Positions 4,807 through 8,108 of a stretch of DNA of 8,108 nt are shown here, one piece after another. The stretch is from Fluviicola sp. (GTDB lineage Bacteria; Bacteroidota; Bacteroidia; Flavobacteriales_D; Crocinitomicaceae). How positions within the stretch are numbered: position 1 is the stretch's first letter; each line of letters begins with the position of its first letter. Under the pieces are notes generated by a model. It saw only the letters and a program-made list of their open reading frames with translations. It had not been told where the DNA came from and ran no database searches. The stretch spans positions 1 through 8,108 of the forward strand of contig NZ_JASLCN010000039.1 in assembly GCF_030151805.1 (NCBI RefSeq), read 5' to 3'. Made by a program: the position numbers and the translations under genes.

Positions 4807-7800
4807 ATGGAAAAATTAGCAAAAGCGCTTTTCTCGATGCGCGCGATGGCACTGGGATTATTTGTATTCCTCTCGGCAATTGCAATCGCTACGTTTATCG
4901 AATCTTCAGAAGATACTCAGGCAGCAAAACTTTGGATCTATAATGCTAAATGGTTTGAACTGCTGCTGGCCTTTCTGTCGGTAAACCTGATCGCTAATAT
5001 TTTCCGTTATCAAATGTGGAAACGCGAGAAGATTGCTTTGCTTCTTTTTCACGTGTCTTTTATTGTGATCATTATCGGGGCGTGGATTACGCGTTATGTG
5101 AGTTATGAAGGAATCATGACGATTCGGGAAGGACAAGCTTCCAATACGGTTTATACGTCAGATCCTTATTTGTGGGTAAACGTCAATGACGGGAAGATGC
5201 AATATACCAATGATGTGAAGGCATTCATGGCGGAATCTTATCCTTTCAACAGTGCTTCCATGGATATTGATTTTCCGAATCACAAAACCCCTGTTTCTAT
5301 TGAGTACGTGGATTTTAAATCGAAGCAAATTGATACGATCGAGATCAATTCGAAATACAAAACAAGCGCATTAGATATTGTCACGGATGGAATGAAATCC
5401 AACTACCTGATCAACGACGAAATTTTCTCACTGAATGGCCTGGACATTGCTTTTTCAGATCAATTGGTAAACGGAGTGAATGTTTACAGAAAGAACGATA
5501 CGCTGCGTTTACGACCGAATATGCCTTTGCAGTACATTCCAATGAAGGAAATGCAGAAAGCACGTCAAAGTGGTGTTGCACCTCCGGATTCCGTATTTGT
5601 GAAAGTAGCGCCGGGACAGGAAATTGTTTTTGCGACGACAACACTTTACCAAATTGGCGGACAACAATTCGTGTTCAAGCAGGAAATCCCGAACGTAGGA
5701 AAGAAACTGGTTCCTTCGGGACGTAAAGATGTTGGTTCGGATTACCTGACGGTGAAGATTACGGATGGTTCCAAAAGTAAAATTGTGCGTTTGGAAGGTG
5801 GTTTGAAAGCAGTCGGAGTTCCGGTATTCTTCGAGTTCAACGGATTGAATTATCACCTGGAATACGGGATGAAACGCATCAAAATTCCGTTCTACATGAA
5901 GTGTAATGATTTTATGCTGGATCGTTATCCTGGTTCCGATATGCCGTCCTCGTATGCAAGTGATTTGCAGGTGTTGGATTCGGCAAACAACGAATTCGGA
6001 ACGAAACGCGTATTTATGAATCATGTATTGGATTACGGCGGTTACCGTTTCTTCCAGTCTTCTTATGATGCAGATGAAATGGGAACAGTTTTGAGTGTGA
6101 ACCATGATTTTTGGGGAACCAATGTGTCTTATTTAGGATATTTAATGTTATTTATCGGGATGATTTTTAGTTTGTTTGCTCCAACTTCACGATTCAGGGA
6201 ATTGTTGAAAAACCTGATTGAGTCGAATTCAAAGAAAGCGTTGAGTATTTTGTTTGTTTTGGGTTCACTGACCGCATTTGCTCAGAATGAAGTTGGACAC
6301 GATCACGATCATGATCACCATGACCATAATCACGCGCATCAGCAAATACCGGCTGTACCTGAAAATCCGGTAGTGTATTTCATGTCGGAAGATCAAAGTG
6401 ATGAATTGGCAACTTTGCTGGTTCAGGATCCTAAAGGAAGAATTATCCCGATGCATACGATGTGTGATCAGATCCTTCGAAAACTGTATCGTTCCAGTAA
6501 ATACGAAGGTCGTAATGCGGTTCAGACGGTAATCAGCATGCACATGTATCCGGATTATTGGATGAATCAGAAATTGATTCTGGTTCCTCTGGCATTGCGC
6601 GATCCATATAACCTGACTGAATACGTTTCTTTCCGTGAACTGACAGACGAAACCGGTAATTTTAAGTGGATAAGTGCTTACAATGAAGCATTGAGAAAAC
6701 CGGAAGCACAGCAATCCGAAACACAGAAGAAACTCATTAAACTGGGTGAAAAATACCAGGTATTCCTGGAGGTGGCGAACTGGAATTTCATGAAAATTAT
6801 CCCGATGAAAGGCGATCAGGCGAATCGCTGGTTTATGCCTTTTAACCAGGAATTGATGATGAAAGACAGTGTCACAAGCAAATTGGCACTCATGTATATC
6901 AGTTCTTTGAACGACGCTGCCAAGAAGAATAATAACTTTTCAAAGTCGACAAAACTACTGAATGAGTTGAAAAAGGCACAGCGTGCCATTGCACCGAAAT
7001 CAATTGTACCGTCTGAAACTCACGTAAAAGTGGAAGTTTCTTACAACAAAATGGGAATCTTTAAAAACACGGAATATTCTTACCTTTTACTTGGTTTGGG
7101 GTTGATGATCGTGTTTTTTGTTCGCGTATTGTTCAATCCGTCTCAAAAATCTGAGAAACGCTATATGAATGTGCGCAAAGTAGCCATTTTCCTGTTGGTG
7201 ATTATCTTCTTGTATCACGGTGCAGGATTGGGAATGCGTTGGTATGTTTCGGGGCATGCTCCCTGGAGTGACGGTTACGAAGCTGTTGTATTTATTGCCT
7301 GGGTTACGATGCTTGCCGGATTGATCTTCTCGAAGGGAAATGCCGGAATTTTAGCAGGGGCAACGCTTTTGGCGGCATTCATGGTATTGGTGACGGAATT
7401 GAACTTGCTTGATCCGGAAATTACCAACTTGCAACCGGTATTGAAAAGTTATTGGTTGATGATTCACGTGGCGATTATTACAGGAAGTTATGCCTTTTTA
7501 GGGTTGGCGTGTATCCTGGGAATCTTTAACCTGGTTCTGTATATTTTCCGCAATCAGAAAAATGGAAAAACGGTTACCAAGAATATCAATGAGTTGACCT
7601 ATGTTTCGGAAATGACGATGACGGTTGGTTTGTTTATGCTGACGATCGGTACCTTCCTTGGTGGAATCTGGGCCAATGAATCCTGGGGAAGATACTGGGG
7701 CTGGGACCCGAAAGAAACCTGGGCGTTGGTTTCCGTATTGGTATATGCGATTATTCTGCATTTGAGATTCATTCCGGGATTGAAAAGTAAATTTACTTTC

Positions 7801-8013
7801 AACGTAGCAAGTATGTGGGGATATGCAGCCATTTTATTTACCTTCTTCGGTGTGAACTTCATCCTGGTTGGTTTGCATTCATACGCAAACGGAGATGGTT
7901 CTGTAAACCTGCCCTGGTATGTATGGGTAAGTGTTGCTGGATTTCTTGCAGTTACAATCATTGCCGGAATCCGAAATAAAAAGTACATTCAAGCTCAAAG
8001 AGAATTGTTATGA
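4807..8013 (+). CDS. ccsBA: CcsBA: fused ResB-CcsA System II cytochrome c synthase
   Basis: This 1068-residue inner-membrane protein should export haem and attach it to CxxCH motifs of periplasmic apocytochromes c. The ResB/CcsB part opens FSMRAMALGLFVFLSAIAIATFIE, with three TM helices (about 11-31, 50-66, 77-96) and the TM haem ligand His82 in LLFHVSFIVIIIGA. A large periplasmic domain (97-436) and TM4 (440-459) follow. A lysine-rich cytoplasmic loop then leads to TM5 (477-493), a His-rich run (498-511, eight His) and a second periplasmic domain (to about 755) with a GRIIPMHTMCDQILRK segment (544-559). The CcsA part carries the P-His ligands His817 (SGHAPWSDGYE) and His1024 (VGLHSYA), TM-His887 (MIHVAIITGSYAFLG) and the WWD haem motif WGRYWGWDP (960-968). 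A 14-helix topology puts WWD and both P-His outside and basic loops inside. This start matches the family N-terminus. All key ligands are intact. The last 4 bases overlap the next gene. Confidence 0.96.
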   Translation: MEKLAKALFSMRAMALGLFVFLSAIAIATFIESSEDTQAAKLWIYNAKWFELLLAFLSVNLIANIFRYQMWKREKIALLLFHVSFIVIIIGAWITRYVSYEGIMTIREGQASNTVYTSDPYLWVNVNDGKMQYTNDVKAFMAESYPFNSASMDIDFPNHKTPVSIEYVDFKSKQIDTIEINSKYKTSALDIVTDGMKSNYLINDEIFSLNGLDIAFSDQLVNGVNVYRKNDTLRLRPNMPLQYIPMKEMQKARQSGVAPPDSVFVKVAPGQEIVFATTTLYQIGGQQFVFKQEIPNVGKKLVPSGRKDVGSDYLTVKITDGSKSKIVRLEGGLKAVGVPVFFEFNGLNYHLEYGMKRIKIPFYMKCNDFMLDRYPGSDMPSSYASDLQVLDSANNEFGTKRVFMNHVLDYGGYRFFQSSYDADEMGTVLSVNHDFWGTNVSYLGYLMLFIGMIFSLFAPTSRFRELLKNLIESNSKKALSILFVLGSLTAFAQNEVGHDHDHDHHDHNHAHQQIPAVPENPVVYFMSEDQSDELATLLVQDPKGRIIPMHTMCDQILRKLYRSSKYEGRNAVQTVISMHMYPDYWMNQKLILVPLALRDPYNLTEYVSFRELTDETGNFKWISAYNEALRKPEAQQSETQKKLIKLGEKYQVFLEVANWNFMKIIPMKGDQANRWFMPFNQELMMKDSVTSKLALMYISSLNDAAKKNNNFSKSTKLLNELKKAQRAIAPKSIVPSETHVKVEVSYNKMGIFKNTEYSYLLLGLGLMIVFFVRVLFNPSQKSEKRYMNVRKVAIFLLVIIFLYHGAGLGMRWYVSGHAPWSDGYEAVVFIAWVTMLAGLIFSKGNAGILAGATLLAAFMVLVTELNLLDPEITNLQPVLKSYWLMIHVAIITGSYAFLGLACILGIFNLVLYIFRNQKNGKTVTKNINELTYVSEMTMTVGLFMLTIGTFLGGIWANESWGRYWGWDPKETWALVSVLVYAIILHLRFIPGLKSKFTFNVASMWGYAAILFTFFGVNFILVGLHSYANGDGSVNLPWYVWVSVAGFLAVTIIAGIRNKKYIQAQRELL

Positions 8014-8108
8014 CACTGTATGATTTTTCATTAAACTACTTAAACGGAAGCCCGGTTGAGTGGAAGGATTTTCAGGGGAAGAAAGTACTATTGGTCAATG
8101 TGGCTTGT
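8010..8108 (+). CDS. Probable glutathione peroxidase (3' partial)
   Basis: Only 33 residues are visible before the window ends. The run YDFSLNYLNGSPVEWKDFQG then KKVLLVNVAC follows the N-terminal pattern of glutathione peroxidase-type thioredoxin-fold proteins: YDF, a beta-hairpin with a glycine, a [DY]-x-G-K turn, then VNVAS just before the catalytic CGxT motif. Here the usual Ser of NVAS is Cys. The catalytic motif itself lies beyond the window, so the call rests on the strand pattern. Another thioredoxin-like thiol protein is possible and would also suit a cytochrome c maturation operon. No signal peptide is seen at this start, so a cytoplasmic protein is implied. The ATG overlaps the ccsBA stop as ATGA, indicating translational coupling. 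Confidence 0.72.
   Translation, partial: MTLYDFSLNYLNGSPVEWKDFQGKKVLLVNVAC

Noticed and set aside
5509..6714. Long minus-strand open frames inside ccsBA
   Set aside because: They are shadows of a strongly supported membrane-protein gene; their products are Cys/His/Arg-rich with no domain pattern.

Overview
The window looks like a chromosomal segment of a Bacteroidota bacterium, most likely a flavobacterial-type lineage. The evidence is moderate AT richness, start codons with almost no Shine-Dalgarno sequence, two matches to the Bacteroidota -7 promoter box TAnnTTTG directly upstream of genes, and a very large fused CcsBA cytochrome c biogenesis protein of the kind usual in that phylum. A genus cannot be assigned from the sequence alone.

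Layout. Positions 1-978 (+) hold the 3' part of a family 2 glycosyltransferase with an extra C-terminal Rossmann-like segment. Positions 979-1552 have no convincing gene; they carry a short degenerate AATTCCG tandem array and a few imperfect direct repeats. Positions 1553-2446 (-) hold two abutting genes for small lipoproteins of unknown function; the promoter-proximal one is lipocalin-like. Positions 2447-2659 form a divergent intergenic region with two tandem copies of a hairpin-bearing repeat, the second ending exactly at a promoter box. Positions 2660-4510 (+) are a two-gene operon for a Nif3-family dinuclear-metal protein and a coiled-coil/zinc-ribbon (DUF164) protein, closed by a strong intrinsic terminator. 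Positions 4511-4806 contain that terminator, a 15-bp palindrome and a third copy of the repeat, again ending at a promoter box. Positions 4807-8013 (+) encode CcsBA (ResB+CcsA fusion, 1068 aa) for System II cytochrome c maturation. Its stop overlaps the start of a probable glutathione peroxidase (8010 onward), which runs off the window.

How the genes fit together. CcsBA and the peroxidase form a coupled respiratory/redox transcription unit. Nif3-DUF164 is a widely conserved pair of uncertain function. The most unusual feature is the repeat shared by the promoters of these two otherwise unrelated units: 59 of 70 positions match without gaps, it contains a conserved AAAAGC-N4-GCTTTT dyad, and its end coincides with the -7 box. 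It could be a shared operator or a promoter-carrying interspersed repeat. I see no mobile element, CRISPR array, tRNA or rRNA, and no clear sign of a wholly new multi-gene system.
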